Source: an uncultured Prevotella sp. | GTDB lineage: Bacteria; Bacteroidota; Bacteroidia; Bacteroidales; Bacteroidaceae | Assembly: GCA_900315695.1 (NCBI GenBank) | Contig: ONAE01000017.1 | Span: forward strand, 1 to 49,485 | Direction of reading: 5' to 3' | Length of the DNA: 49,485 bases | In this document: positions 16,878 through 24,655 of the stretch, one piece after another | How the letters are laid out: each line of letters opens with the position of its first letter | Numbering within the stretch: position 1 is the stretch's first letter | The notes under the pieces: generated by a model | Databases searched by the model: none | What the model was told of the DNA's origin: nothing | What the model saw: the letters and a program-made list of their open reading frames with translations, nothing else | Program-made: the position numbers and the translations under genes

Positions 16878-19100
16878 TCACATGAGTCCTTCCTTTATTA
16901 ATGGCAATTTGTCTGAAGAACCGCCGATGAGGAAGTTGATGCTGCCAGGTTCATACATCCAGGTCTGCGAAGCCTCGTCCCAGTGACAGAGATCGGTGCG
17001 GCGGATGGCGATGTTGACTGTCTGACATTCACCAGCCTTGAGGGCTATCCGGCGAAAACCTTTGAGTTCTTTCACGGGGCGCTTGATATGGGATGCAGGG
17101 CGCGAGACGTAAACCTGTGCCACTTCCTCTGCATCGCAGTTGGAGGTGTTGGTGAGCTTAAAGCTGACATCGAATCCCTCTGCTGTGGGCTTTACGTTCA
17201 GGTCGCTATATTCGAACGTGGCATACGAGAGACCGTGCCCGAAGGGATAGGCTGGGACGACTTGCTTCTCGTCATACCAACGGTAACCTACAAGGTCTTG
17301 TTCTGCATAGTCGGCGATGAGTTGCTGAAGGCGCTCGTTGCTGCGATTGTGGGTGAGATCGACAAAGATATCGCCCTGGGTGTTATTCTCAATGTTCTGT
17401 GGATAGGTGCCAGTGGCATAAGCTGGTACATCTTCCAGCTTCTTGGGCCACGTCATTGGCAGTTTGCCAGATGGAGAAATCTTACCCGTGAGGACTTCGG
17501 CGAGCGCCTGACCGCCCATAGAGCCGTTGAACCAGGAGGCGACTAATGCACCAGACACCTCGTTGACCGTCGAGATATCTACTGGTCCGCCTGAAACGAT
17601 AACAGTCACTAATCGCTTGTTCACCTTAGCGAGGGCTGCCGCCAGCTCGTCCTGACCAGAGGGTAGGGTGATGGCTTTGCGGTCGGATCCCTCGGTCTCT
17701 ACCTCACGGTTATCACCGGCAAAGAAGATGACGAGGTCGGCAGCTTGGGCGGCCTTCACTGCCTGAGCCATCAGCTGACGGTCGGCTGGTTGGATGGGAC
17801 TGAGATGCTGGTTGCGGCTCTCTCGGTCAAAGCTCTTGTAGCCTGGCTCATAGGTGATCTTCGTTTGGTTGCCAAGGATGGCTTGCAAACCTTCGAGTGG
17901 TGTGATCTCACAACGGGTCTTCACGCCTGCTCCCACACCGCCAAGCGCCATCTTCATCATGGCATTCTCGCCGATGACAGCGATGTGGCGGATATGCTTC
18001 GTATCAATGGGCAGCAGCTGTTCGTTCTTCAACAGCACGATGCTGCGACGTGCCACCTCTAAGGCGGTTGTCATCTCCTCAACATTGCCTACGGGCTTGC
18101 TGTTGGCAATATCTTTGGCTATTGGTGTCACCGTCAGTCGGATGCGAAGGATCTCCCTGACACGCTGGTTGATGACAGCCTCGCTCACCTTTCCAGCTTT
18201 CACCGAGTCGAGTAGTGCCTGCCCCATAAACCTGCTACCAGGCATCTCTACGTTCATGCCTGCTGTTACGGCATCCACGGTGGAATGAACACCACCCCAG
18301 TCGCTGATCACCATACCGGGGAAGCCCCATTGTTGGCGCAGGATCGTTGTAAGCAGTGTCTCATTTTCGGAGCACCAGCGCCCGTTCACCTTGTTGTAGG
18401 CTGCCATAATACCCCACGCATCGGCCTCACGTACAGCCATTTCAAAGGGACGAAGGTATATTTCATGCATGGCACGGTCTGAGATACGCACATCGACGAA
18501 ACCTCGGTAGTCCTCCTGATTGTTCAGCGCATAGTGTTTCAGACACACCGCTGTGCCATCGTCCTGTGATCCCTTGGTATAGGCCACGGCAAGCATGCCG
18601 CTCAGAATCGGATCCTCACTCAGATATTCATAGGTTCGTCCACCGGTGGGGATGCGTTGTATGTTGATGGCAGGACCAAGGATCATATCCTTGCCGCGCA
18701 GTCTGGCCTCACGGCTCATACCCCGTCCGTAGGCGTAGGCCCACTCCGTACTCCATGTTGCGGCGAGAGCCGAACCTGTGGGGAAGAATGTTGCCGAGTC
18801 TGTTGTCAGGTTGGCAGAGTTCCATGAGTGGGGTTCCATCTCTTCACGGATACCGAAAGGTCCGTCAGCGTATTCCACGTCGGCAATACCTAGTCGTGGA
18901 ACACCTGCCGAAGAAAACATGTTCTTACCGTGGAGCATGTCGATTTTCTCTTCAAGCGTCATGCTTTTGATGATGTTGTCGATCTCTGTCTCATGACTGA
19001 GCAGTCTGCTTTGTCCCCAGGCCAGAGCCGACATCAGACATACTGCCGATAACACCAGTTGTCTCTTGGTCAAATTGAACGTGCTTAACGTTAATCTCAT
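16878..19100 (-). CDS. Secreted GH3 beta-glucosidase
   Basis: This 740-residue glycoside hydrolase has the signal peptide MRLTLSTFNLTKRQLVLSAVCLMSALAWGQ. The N-terminal GH3 barrel contains the nucleophile motif GMVISDWGGVHS, with Asp267. Its substrate-recognition stretch is GPAINIQRIPTGGRTYEYLSEDP. The C-terminal alpha/beta sandwich (VIFFAGDNREVETEGSDRK) and the fibronectin-like end domain (FGHGLSYATFEYSDL, ELKGFRRIAL) are complete. It should remove terminal beta-glucose or a related sugar from oligosaccharides in the periplasm. The ATG at 19100 is preferred over the upstream ATG at 19157, because the -7 box at 19145-19152 puts the transcription start downstream of 19157. It is not next to other xylan or glucan genes. 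Confidence 0.9.
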   Translation of the reverse strand: MRLTLSTFNLTKRQLVLSAVCLMSALAWGQSRLLSHETEIDNIIKSMTLEEKIDMLHGKNMFSSAGVPRLGIADVEYADGPFGIREEMEPHSWNSANLTTDSATFFPTGSALAATWSTEWAYAYGRGMSREARLRGKDMILGPAINIQRIPTGGRTYEYLSEDPILSGMLAVAYTKGSQDDGTAVCLKHYALNNQEDYRGFVDVRISDRAMHEIYLRPFEMAVREADAWGIMAAYNKVNGRWCSENETLLTTILRQQWGFPGMVISDWGGVHSTVDAVTAGMNVEMPGSRFMGQALLDSVKAGKVSEAVINQRVREILRIRLTVTPIAKDIANSKPVGNVEEMTTALEVARRSIVLLKNEQLLPIDTKHIRHIAVIGENAMMKMALGGVGAGVKTRCEITPLEGLQAILGNQTKITYEPGYKSFDRESRNQHLSPIQPADRQLMAQAVKAAQAADLVIFFAGDNREVETEGSDRKAITLPSGQDELAAALAKVNKRLVTVIVSGGPVDISTVNEVSGALVASWFNGSMGGQALAEVLTGKISPSGKLPMTWPKKLEDVPAYATGTYPQNIENNTQGDIFVDLTHNRSNERLQQLIADYAEQDLVGYRWYDEKQVVPAYPFGHGLSYATFEYSDLNVKPTAEGFDVSFKLTNTSNCDAEEVAQVYVSRPASHIKRPVKELKGFRRIALKAGECQTVNIAIRRTDLCHWDEASQTWMYEPGSINFLIGGSSDKLPLIKEGLM

Positions 19101-19144
19101 AAGTTTAGTTATTAAATGTTTATAATTGTTCTTTATTCTGAGTG

Positions 19145-19152
19145 CAAAGATA
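19145..19152 (-). promoter_or_regulatory. -7 box for the GH3 gene
   Basis: The minus strand reads TATCTTTG. Transcription starting near 19140 leaves a leader of about 40 bases before ATG 19100 and rules out the ATG at 19157. Confidence 0.6.
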
Positions 19153-19208
19153 AACATTTTATTTCAATCATTGTTCTTTTTGCACGTTAAAAACATTTTT
19201 TCATCATT

Positions 19209-19245
19209 TAAAAGAGGTGGTTGATCGTCACCGACTAACCACCTC
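19209..19245 (-). terminator. Terminator of the DUF2023-flavodoxin operon
   Basis: GAGGTGGTT (19214-19222) and AACCACCTC (19237-19245) form a perfect 9-bp stem with a 14-base loop. On the minus strand the stem is followed by TTTTA. It lies between the flavodoxin stop and the GH3 promoter. Confidence 0.65.
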
Positions 19246-19290
19246 ACTAACTAAACTAAACAAATACTAATATGAATATTATGCCTGTGA

Positions 19291-19785
19291 TTACAAACTG
19301 GGACAGATCTCGGCTATCCAGGCCTCGATGCGGGTATCGGTTTTGTCGTCCTCGTTGATGTCGTCGAGGGGCAGGCCGATGAACTTGCCGTCGATCACGG
19401 CTTCTGAGTCGTCGAAGGTGTAGCCGTCGGTCTCAACAGCGCCGATAAACCTGGCACCGCTGTCTTTGATACCATTGTAGAGTTCTCCCATACCGCCAAC
19501 GAAGGTGTCGCTGTACGACGAGCAGTCGCCACAGCCGAAGAGGGCAATGGTCTTGCCGCTGAGGTCGGCACTCTGGAGCGTCTTCAGTCCGTCGTACCAG
19601 TCGTCCTGCAATTCTCCTGCACCCCACGTTGAGGTACCAAGAATCAAGTTCTGGTTGGCACTGACAACATTTGCTGTCAGATCCTGTACGTTCAGGGCTT
19701 CACAGCCCAGTTTCGAGGCAATCCTTTCTGCGATGGCCTCACAGGTTCCTGTAGAGGAACCGTAAATTACAATTGTTGCGTTCAT
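19291..19785 (-). CDS. fldA: Long-chain flavodoxin
   Basis: This 164-residue FMN electron carrier replaces ferredoxin, typically when iron is scarce. The FMN phosphate loop is IVIYGSSTGTCEAIAERIA at the N-terminus. The aromatic FMN-stacking regions are LGTSTWGAGELQDDWYDG and FGCGDCSSYSDTFVGGMGELY. The loop inserted after about residue 115 makes it a long-chain flavodoxin, like FldA. It is the second gene of a two-gene operon behind the DUF2023 gene, a pairing common in Bacteroidetes. The operon promoter carries the palindrome described at 20241-20304. Confidence 0.95.
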   Translation of the reverse strand: MNATIVIYGSSTGTCEAIAERIASKLGCEALNVQDLTANVVSANQNLILGTSTWGAGELQDDWYDGLKTLQSADLSGKTIALFGCGDCSSYSDTFVGGMGELYNGIKDSGARFIGAVETDGYTFDDSEAVIDGKFIGLPLDDINEDDKTDTRIEAWIAEICPSL

Positions 19786-19810
19786 TTCAATGATTTATTC
19801 TATGAAGTTG

Positions 19811-20215
19811 TTAATTCTTATTGATGCAATGTCCGTCGCATGATCCTTTGCACCCGTTCTTGCGTTTGCAATAACGTTCGCATTGTGCGCAGAGGTCGTA
19901 GCCGAGCATGGTTCCCAGGATAAAATCCTCTTCGGGGGTAAGCTGGTTCAGCGGACGGGTGACGATGAGCCGGATGGCCTCCAGACATTCGCGTCGTCCG
20001 AAGTAAACATTCAGGTTCTGTCGTCCGGCTGGTTGCAGCAGGTAAGGGATCCCCTGACTCTCCAGGCGCTGGATGGTGATTTCGCTGTACTTCTTATTAC
20101 ACGTGAACAGTACCATGTGGCGCACGCCCTTATTCAGCTCGTAGATGTGGTTCATCAGCACCTTGAGTGCTTGAGCCTGCTCGATCTCTATTGGGATAGT
20201 TGTCGTCGTTCTCAT
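19811..20215 (-). CDS. DUF2023 family protein with Cys-rich tail
   Basis: The 134-residue cytoplasmic protein has a core, VLMNHIYELNKGVRHMVLFTC, that matches the DUF2023 family, whose genes typically lie beside flavodoxin. The core is followed by IRLIVTRPLNQLTPEEDFILGTMLGYD. The last 27 residues carry six cysteines (LCAQCERYCKRKNGC and KGSCDGHC), suggesting an iron-sulfur or zinc site. Function is unknown; a role in flavodoxin maturation or redox partnering is inference. The start at 20215 fits the -7 box at 20241-20248; longer upstream starts lie before the promoter. Confidence 0.8.
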   Translation of the reverse strand: MRTTTTIPIEIEQAQALKVLMNHIYELNKGVRHMVLFTCNKKYSEITIQRLESQGIPYLLQPAGRQNLNVYFGRRECLEAIRLIVTRPLNQLTPEEDFILGTMLGYDLCAQCERYCKRKNGCKGSCDGHCINKN

Positions 20216-20240
20216 TTTTTCTTGTTTTTGTTTCCGGCTG

Positions 20241-20304
20241 CAAAGGTACGGCGAAAAAAGAAAGTGTGCAATACCTAAAAACGAGTGTTTTAGGCATTGC
20301 ACAC
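20241..20304 (-). promoter_or_regulatory. Promoter and 17-bp palindromic operator of DUF2023-flavodoxin
   Basis: The minus-strand -7 box is TACCTTTG (20248 to 20241), and a TTG at 20271-20269 lies 20 bases upstream. GTGTGCAATACCTAAAA (20264-20280) and TTTTAGGCATTGCACAC (20288-20304) form an inverted repeat with one mismatch and a 7-base spacer. The half-site TTTTAGGTATTG covers the -33 element, as at the porin operon promoter. This suggests a dimeric repressor or activator site; the regulator is unknown. A further TTAGGTATTG lies at 20336-20345. Confidence 0.65.
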
Positions 20305-20335
20305 CAGTGAAAACCAGCAAAGTGATTAATCAATA

Positions 20336-20950
20336 TTAGGTATTGAGCTCCTTGCAGATGTCAGCCTCAATGTCGGTTATCTTATCCATCGGCTCGTAGC
20401 GCTTGATGACACGTCCATCACGAGAGATAAGGAATTTGGTGAAGTTCCACTTGATGTCGCTTTTCTTGTCATAGTCGGCATCCTTCTTACGAAGCATCTC
20501 GTCCATGAACTTGCCCGTCTTGTCGTTGAGGTCGAAGCCGCAGAAGCCTTTCTGAGCTTTCAGATAAGTGTAAAGTGGGGCTTCGTTCTCGCCATTCACC
20601 TCGATCTTGTCGAACTGCGGGAATTGGATGTCGAAGTTTGCCGTGCAGAACTGGTGAATCTCCTGAATCGTTCCAGGAGCTTGTTCGCCAAACTGGTTGC
20701 AGGGGAAGTCGAGAATCTCCAGCCCCTCGCTGCGGTATTTCTTGTAAAGCGCCTCCAGCTCATTATACTGCGGTGTGAATCCACAGCGTGTAGCCGTGTT
20801 CACAATCAGCAGCACCTTCCCCTTGTAGTCAGAGAGCGACACCTCCTGACCTTCATCATTCATCACCTTGAAATCATAAATCTCCTGTGCTGAAAGAGTC
20901 AGCACACCAACCATTGCCATCAGGCTTAAAATCATTCTTTTCATATTCAT
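20336..20950 (-). CDS. Periplasmic glutathione peroxidase-family thiol peroxidase
   Basis: The roughly 204-residue protein has a signal peptide (MKRMILSLMAMVGVLTLSAQ) and a thioredoxin-fold GPx domain. The catalytic tetrad is visible: Cys56 in NTATRCGFTPQY (Cys instead of selenocysteine), Gln in FPCNQFGEQAPG, and Trp-Asn in WNFTKFLI. Cys-type bacterial GPx enzymes reduce hydrogen or lipid peroxides, usually with thioredoxin rather than glutathione. The signal sequence places it in the periplasm. The start may be 20950 or 20944; the upstream Met at 20992 is excluded by the -7 box at 20990-20997. The stop codon lies within a TTAGGTATTG word shared with nearby promoters. Confidence 0.9.
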   Translation of the reverse strand: MNMKRMILSLMAMVGVLTLSAQEIYDFKVMNDEGQEVSLSDYKGKVLLIVNTATRCGFTPQYNELEALYKKYRSEGLEILDFPCNQFGEQAPGTIQEIHQFCTANFDIQFPQFDKIEVNGENEAPLYTYLKAQKGFCGFDLNDKTGKFMDEMLRKKDADYDKKSDIKWNFTKFLISRDGRVIKRYEPMDKITDIEADICKELNT

Positions 20951-20989
20951 TAAAATTTGATGTTGACAGTCTCCTGCGTTTTTGCGGTG

Positions 20990-20997
20990 CAAAAATA
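20990..20997 (-). promoter_or_regulatory. -7 box for the glutathione peroxidase gene
   Basis: The minus strand reads TATTTTTG, matching TAnnTTTG. The predicted leader to ATG 20950 is about 35 bases. Confidence 0.55.
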
Positions 20998-21050
20998 GTG
21001 ATAATTGAGGAATAATTGCTATCTAAGGGTGCTGTCCTTATCGACCAGTA

Positions 21051-21812
21051 TCAAAGCGATTTCCTGACGATGACGCTGCCGCTGGCCTGATGGGTGGCAA
21101 GGATCAGCACTTCTGCAATCTGTACGTGCTCAGGGGCATTGGCGGCAAAGACGGCAACGTCGGCAATGTCATCACCAGTAAGGGGTTTGATGCCTTTATA
21201 GACATTGGCTGCACGATCGTTGTCGCCACGGAAACGAATGTTGCTGAAGTTGGTCTCCACAAGTCCGGGTTTCAGATTCGTTACGCGGACAGCAGTGTTG
21301 GCTACGTCAATACGCAGACCATCTGACAGCGCTTTTACAGCAGCCTTCGTAGCACAATAGACGTTGCCGCCAGCGTAGGCGGCATCGCCAGCTACTGAAC
21401 CCACGTTGATGATATGCCCACTATTACGCTCCACCATGCCGGGAACTATCAGTCGTGTCATTGTAAGCAGGCCCATGATGTTCGTATCGATCATTGTTTC
21501 CCACTCTTCGAGATTGCCCTCGTATTCGGGTTCCAGACCCAGTGCCAGACCAGCGTTATTAACCAGCACGTCTATCTTCTGCCATTCAGCCGGCAGTTCC
21601 TGGATGTACTTCGATGCCTTCTCGCGGTCTCTCACGTCGAAAGCCAGCGTCAACACGTCGGTATCCTTTTCTGTTAATTCCTTTTTGATTTCATTCAGAC
21701 GCTGTTCGTTTCTTCCCGTCAGAATGAGTTTGTCGCCGTTCTCAGCGAACTTTCTTGCACAAGCCAGTCCAATACCACTTGTTGCACCTGTTATCAATAC
21801 GATTTTGTTCAT
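21051..21812 (-). CDS. SDR-family NAD(P)-dependent oxidoreductase (YdfG-like)
   Basis: This 253-residue short-chain dehydrogenase has the cofactor loop TGATSGIG at the N-terminus, LVNNAGLA in strand 4, the catalytic Ser in NVGSVAGDAAY and the catalytic Tyr-x3-Lys in YCATK. The overall sequence, including EPEYEGNLEEWETMIDTN, resembles E. coli YdfG, an NADP-dependent 3-hydroxy-acid or serine dehydrogenase. The substrate here is not certain. It starts 25 bases after the RsbW-like gene and has no clear -7 box of its own, so it may be the last gene of the amylase/partner-switching operon. Confidence 0.85.
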   Translation of the reverse strand: MNKIVLITGATSGIGLACARKFAENGDKLILTGRNEQRLNEIKKELTEKDTDVLTLAFDVRDREKASKYIQELPAEWQKIDVLVNNAGLALGLEPEYEGNLEEWETMIDTNIMGLLTMTRLIVPGMVERNSGHIINVGSVAGDAAYAGGNVYCATKAAVKALSDGLRIDVANTAVRVTNLKPGLVETNFSNIRFRGDNDRAANVYKGIKPLTGDDIADVAVFAANAPEHVQIAEVLILATHQASGSVIVRKSL

Positions 21813-21837
21813 ACTATAGTTCTGTTATTGCTGTTTC

Positions 21838-22251
21838 TTATTGATTATCCTTGACTGCCTTTTCGATTGTCAGGACATTCTTCTGATCCACAAAATCATA
21901 GCTGACATGATCCATCTTCTTGAGGACGAGAAAGATGCCGAGTCCGCCAATGCTACGTAGCTTCCACGATAGTTTTGTGTTGGGCATTTTATGCTCCAAA
22001 GGATTGAAAGGCACGCCACCATCCTCGAAACGGATGGAGATCCGATCGGCTTTCTGGATAGTTATATCCAAAAAGCCATCTGTCTCCTCAGGATAAGCAT
22101 AGGACGTCACATTCATGACTATCTCTTCGCATGCCAGTCGGAGAAGCATGGCATCCTTTCTGCCACACGAAGTCACCTCGGGTGTCTGAAGGATGGCTTT
22201 GAGTATCTCCTGAGCCCTTCCTTTGACGGGTTGAAAATGCAGTTCGCTCAC
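21838..22251 (-). CDS. RsbW/SpoIIAB-like anti-sigma-type serine kinase
   Basis: The 137-residue protein is a single HATPase_c_2 domain. The N-box is ACEEIVMNVTSYAYPEE (Glu43, Asn47), the G1 box is FEDGGVPFNP (Asp77, Gly79) and the G2 box is GGLGIFLV (102-108). RsbW-type kinases phosphorylate a STAS antagonist on serine and bind a target, classically a sigma factor. Bacteroidetes lack SigB, so the target here is unknown. It follows glgX by 4 bases, in one operon with a matching STAS protein and PP2C phosphatase. Confidence 0.85.
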   Translation of the reverse strand: MSELHFQPVKGRAQEILKAILQTPEVTSCGRKDAMLLRLACEEIVMNVTSYAYPEETDGFLDITIQKADRISIRFEDGGVPFNPLEHKMPNTKLSWKLRSIGGLGIFLVLKKMDHVSYDFVDQKNVLTIEKAVKDNQ

Positions 22252-22255
22252 TTCT

Positions 22256-24373
22256 TTACTTTCCTATTAGAATGATGATGGAACGCGGACCTACCAATAT
22301 CTCGCCCTGATTGTCGATCAGGGGCTCCTTGCCAGGCTCGGCAATATCATCGGGAGCCTCCATTCCGGTATTGGCAAAGACGTGCCAAGCCATACCTTCG
22401 GGCAAATGAGGCAATTCAAAGCCGTGCATCTCCCAATGCATGTTCATAGCCACATAGATGAAGTCGTCGGCAATGCCATCAGTCTCGGCATAGCGTCCGT
22501 TCAGCATGAAAGCTATCGTGAGGTCGTTGTAACCGGCATCGGGTTGCCAAGCCTTTACACCATGCCATGAGAAGTCGGGATAGCCCAGGTTGCGATAGTC
22601 GCTATGACTCAGGTGATCCTCGTAGCGAAGCACCTTGTGCATACGGCGGAACTTGATCATCTGTTTGAAATAGCGGAAGATATCGGCATTCTTCTCCAGA
22701 TTGTTCCAATCGAGCCATGCTATTTCGTTATCCTGGCAATAGGCGTTGTTGTTGCCTTGCTGAGAGTTACCCATCTCATCGCCAGAGAGCACCATGGGGA
22801 TACCCTGACTGACCATCAGCATAGAGATGGCATTCTTTACCTGCCGGTGACGAAGACGGTTGATCTCCGGATCATCACATTCTCCTTCAAAGCCACAGTT
22901 CCAACTGTTATTATGATTCTCGCCGTCACGATTGTCCTCACCGTTAGCCTCATTGTGTTTGTTGTTATAGGAGAAGAGATCCATCAGTGTGAAACCGTCG
23001 TGGGCAGTGACGAAGTTCACGCTTGCCTTGATGCCGCGCTTTTGTGAAGCGTAGAGATCGGGGGATCCGATGATACGCTCCTTCACATCGCCCAGCACCT
23101 GCTCGTCGCTTTTCAGAAAGCGCCGGATGCTATCGCGGAACTTTCCGTTCCACTCTGCCCATCGTCCCCATGAGGGGAAGGCTCCCACCTGATAGAGTCC
23201 GCCCGCATCCCAGGCCTCAGCTATCAGTTTGGTCTTGCCGAGAATCGGGTCGTGTGCCAGCGATTCAAGCAGTGGCGGATTCGCCATGGGATTGCCGTTT
23301 TGGTCGCGTCCGAGGATGGCAGCCAGATCGAAACGGAAACCGTCGATATGATAGTCGGTGACCCAATAGCGGAGACTTTCCACAATCATGTCGCGCACAT
23401 TCGGGTTGTTGCAGTTCAACGTATTGCCACAGCCGCTGAAGTTGAAATAACTGCCATCGGGCGTCAGCATGTAATAGGTCTTGTTGTCGATGCCGCGATA
23501 GGAGATATAAGGTCCTCGCTGGTCGCCCTCAGCGGTATGGTTAAACACCACGTCGAGTATCACCTCAATACCATTGGCATGCAGTCGCTTCACCAGATTC
23601 TTCAACTCGTCAACCTGCATGCTGAATTTACCAGAAGAGGCGTATGCAGCTTTGGGGGCAAAGAATCCCACGTTGCTGTAGCCCCACAGGTTGTATAACA
23701 TGTGCCCGTCAACGGGTGAGGGTCTGGAGTTCTCAAACTCGTCAAACTCATGGATAGGCATCAGCTCCACACAGTTCACACCCAGTTCCTGCAGGTAGGG
23801 AATCTTCTCTATGATGCCTGCAAACGTACCTTTATGCTTGACGCCAGAGGCAGCTCCGCACGTGAAGTTACGTACGTGCATCTCATAAATAATAAGGTCG
23901 TTGACGGGCGTTTCCAAAGGCAGGTCGTCTTCCCAGTCAAAGTCATCAAACACCACACGGGCCCGATATTGGTAAAGGCTGTCCCAGTTGGGCTGTTTCC
24001 CCCATACATCACGACCCACAATCAGCTTGGCATAGGGGTCGAGTAGGATTTTCGACTTGTCGAAGCGATGGCCTTCTTCCGGACAGAACGGACCGTCCAT
24101 CCTGAAACCGTATTCTATGTTCTCATAATCAAGGTCGAAGACAATCATCGAGAACACATTGCCAAGACGGAATTCCTTGAAGAAGGGGATCTCTACAAAT
24201 GGTTTCTCTTCGCGGTTATGGAAGAGTACTAGCGTGCAGTCGGTAGCATAGCGGGAATAAACCGAAAAGTTAACCATATTACCAACAACCGTTGCACCAA
24301 AGGGATAAGGTCTGCCTGGGCGCAACTTCAATCCCTTGTACTCATGGGTGGGAAATAAATCGACTCTATGCAT
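22256..24373 (-). CDS. glgX: Glycogen debranching enzyme (GH13, GlgX type)
   Basis: This 705-residue cytoplasmic enzyme cleaves alpha-1,6 branches in glycogen, usually after phosphorylase. An N-terminal CBM48-like domain (RPYPFGATVVGNMVNFSVYS) precedes the GH13 barrel. Barrel motifs include VILDVVFNHTAEGDQRGP, the nucleophile Asp in GFRFDLAAILG, the acid Glu in LIAEAWDAGG and the transition-state Asp in TAHDGFTLMDLFSY. The substrate-specific YNNKHNEANGEDNRDG stretch is typical of GlgX. It has no signal peptide. Its start overlaps the STAS gene by 8 bases and its stop lies 4 bases before the RsbW-like gene, so it is physically enclosed by the signalling genes. Confidence 0.93.
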   Translation of the reverse strand: MHRVDLFPTHEYKGLKLRPGRPYPFGATVVGNMVNFSVYSRYATDCTLVLFHNREEKPFVEIPFFKEFRLGNVFSMIVFDLDYENIEYGFRMDGPFCPEEGHRFDKSKILLDPYAKLIVGRDVWGKQPNWDSLYQYRARVVFDDFDWEDDLPLETPVNDLIIYEMHVRNFTCGAASGVKHKGTFAGIIEKIPYLQELGVNCVELMPIHEFDEFENSRPSPVDGHMLYNLWGYSNVGFFAPKAAYASSGKFSMQVDELKNLVKRLHANGIEVILDVVFNHTAEGDQRGPYISYRGIDNKTYYMLTPDGSYFNFSGCGNTLNCNNPNVRDMIVESLRYWVTDYHIDGFRFDLAAILGRDQNGNPMANPPLLESLAHDPILGKTKLIAEAWDAGGLYQVGAFPSWGRWAEWNGKFRDSIRRFLKSDEQVLGDVKERIIGSPDLYASQKRGIKASVNFVTAHDGFTLMDLFSYNNKHNEANGEDNRDGENHNNSWNCGFEGECDDPEINRLRHRQVKNAISMLMVSQGIPMVLSGDEMGNSQQGNNNAYCQDNEIAWLDWNNLEKNADIFRYFKQMIKFRRMHKVLRYEDHLSHSDYRNLGYPDFSWHGVKAWQPDAGYNDLTIAFMLNGRYAETDGIADDFIYVAMNMHWEMHGFELPHLPEGMAWHVFANTGMEAPDDIAEPGKEPLIDNQGEILVGPRSIIILIGK

Positions 24374-24641
24374 AATCGAAGAAATTTTGGAAGCCTGTCA
24401 CTTCCATGATGTCTTTCACCTCTTCGCTCACACCCCTCAGAGAAAAGTTCAGCCCTTTGGAGGCTGCCACTTTCTTGGAATAGAGCAAAACGCGCAAGCC
24501 CGTACTGGAGATGTATTTGCAGTCAGTCATGTCGAGTAACACACTACTGCCTTTCTCCAGAATGGCCAAAATACCTTCTTGTACTTCCTTGTTGTTAAAG
24601 GAGTCCAATGCTCCATCTAATTTGTAAGTTTCTGTATTCAT
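24366..24641 (-). CDS. STAS-domain anti-sigma factor antagonist (RsbV/SpoIIAA-like)
   Basis: This 91-residue single STAS domain contains LLDMTDCKYISSTGLRVLL, aligned with the DSSGL phosphorylation loop of SpoIIAA. Ser46 is the predicted site phosphorylated by the RsbW-like kinase and dephosphorylated by the PP2C protein. The Asp that usually precedes the phosphoserine is replaced by Ser45. In the unphosphorylated state such proteins sequester the kinase and free its target. The gene ends inside the start of glgX (8-base overlap) and begins 14 bases after the phosphatase gene. Confidence 0.88.
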   Translation of the reverse strand: MNTETYKLDGALDSFNNKEVQEGILAILEKGSSVLLDMTDCKYISSTGLRVLLYSKKVAASKGLNFSLRGVSEEVKDIMEVTGFQNFFDYA

Positions 24642-24655
24642 ATTCTTTTCTTTTC

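Noticed and set aside
19101-19157. Upstream ATG extending the GH3 enzyme
   Set aside because: The -7 box at 19145-19152 would place this start before the transcription start, and the extension precedes a good signal peptide.
20216-20320. Upstream ATG extending the DUF2023 protein by 35 residues
   Set aside because: It covers the promoter and the 17-bp palindrome and has no family similarity.
20783-20785. Possible selenocysteine at the glutathione peroxidase active site
   Set aside because: The codon is TGT (Cys), not TGA, so this is an ordinary Cys-type enzyme.
21020-21045. Weak AAGG/CCTT inverted repeat after the SDR gene
   Set aside because: Four paired bases and no U-tract are too little to call a terminator.
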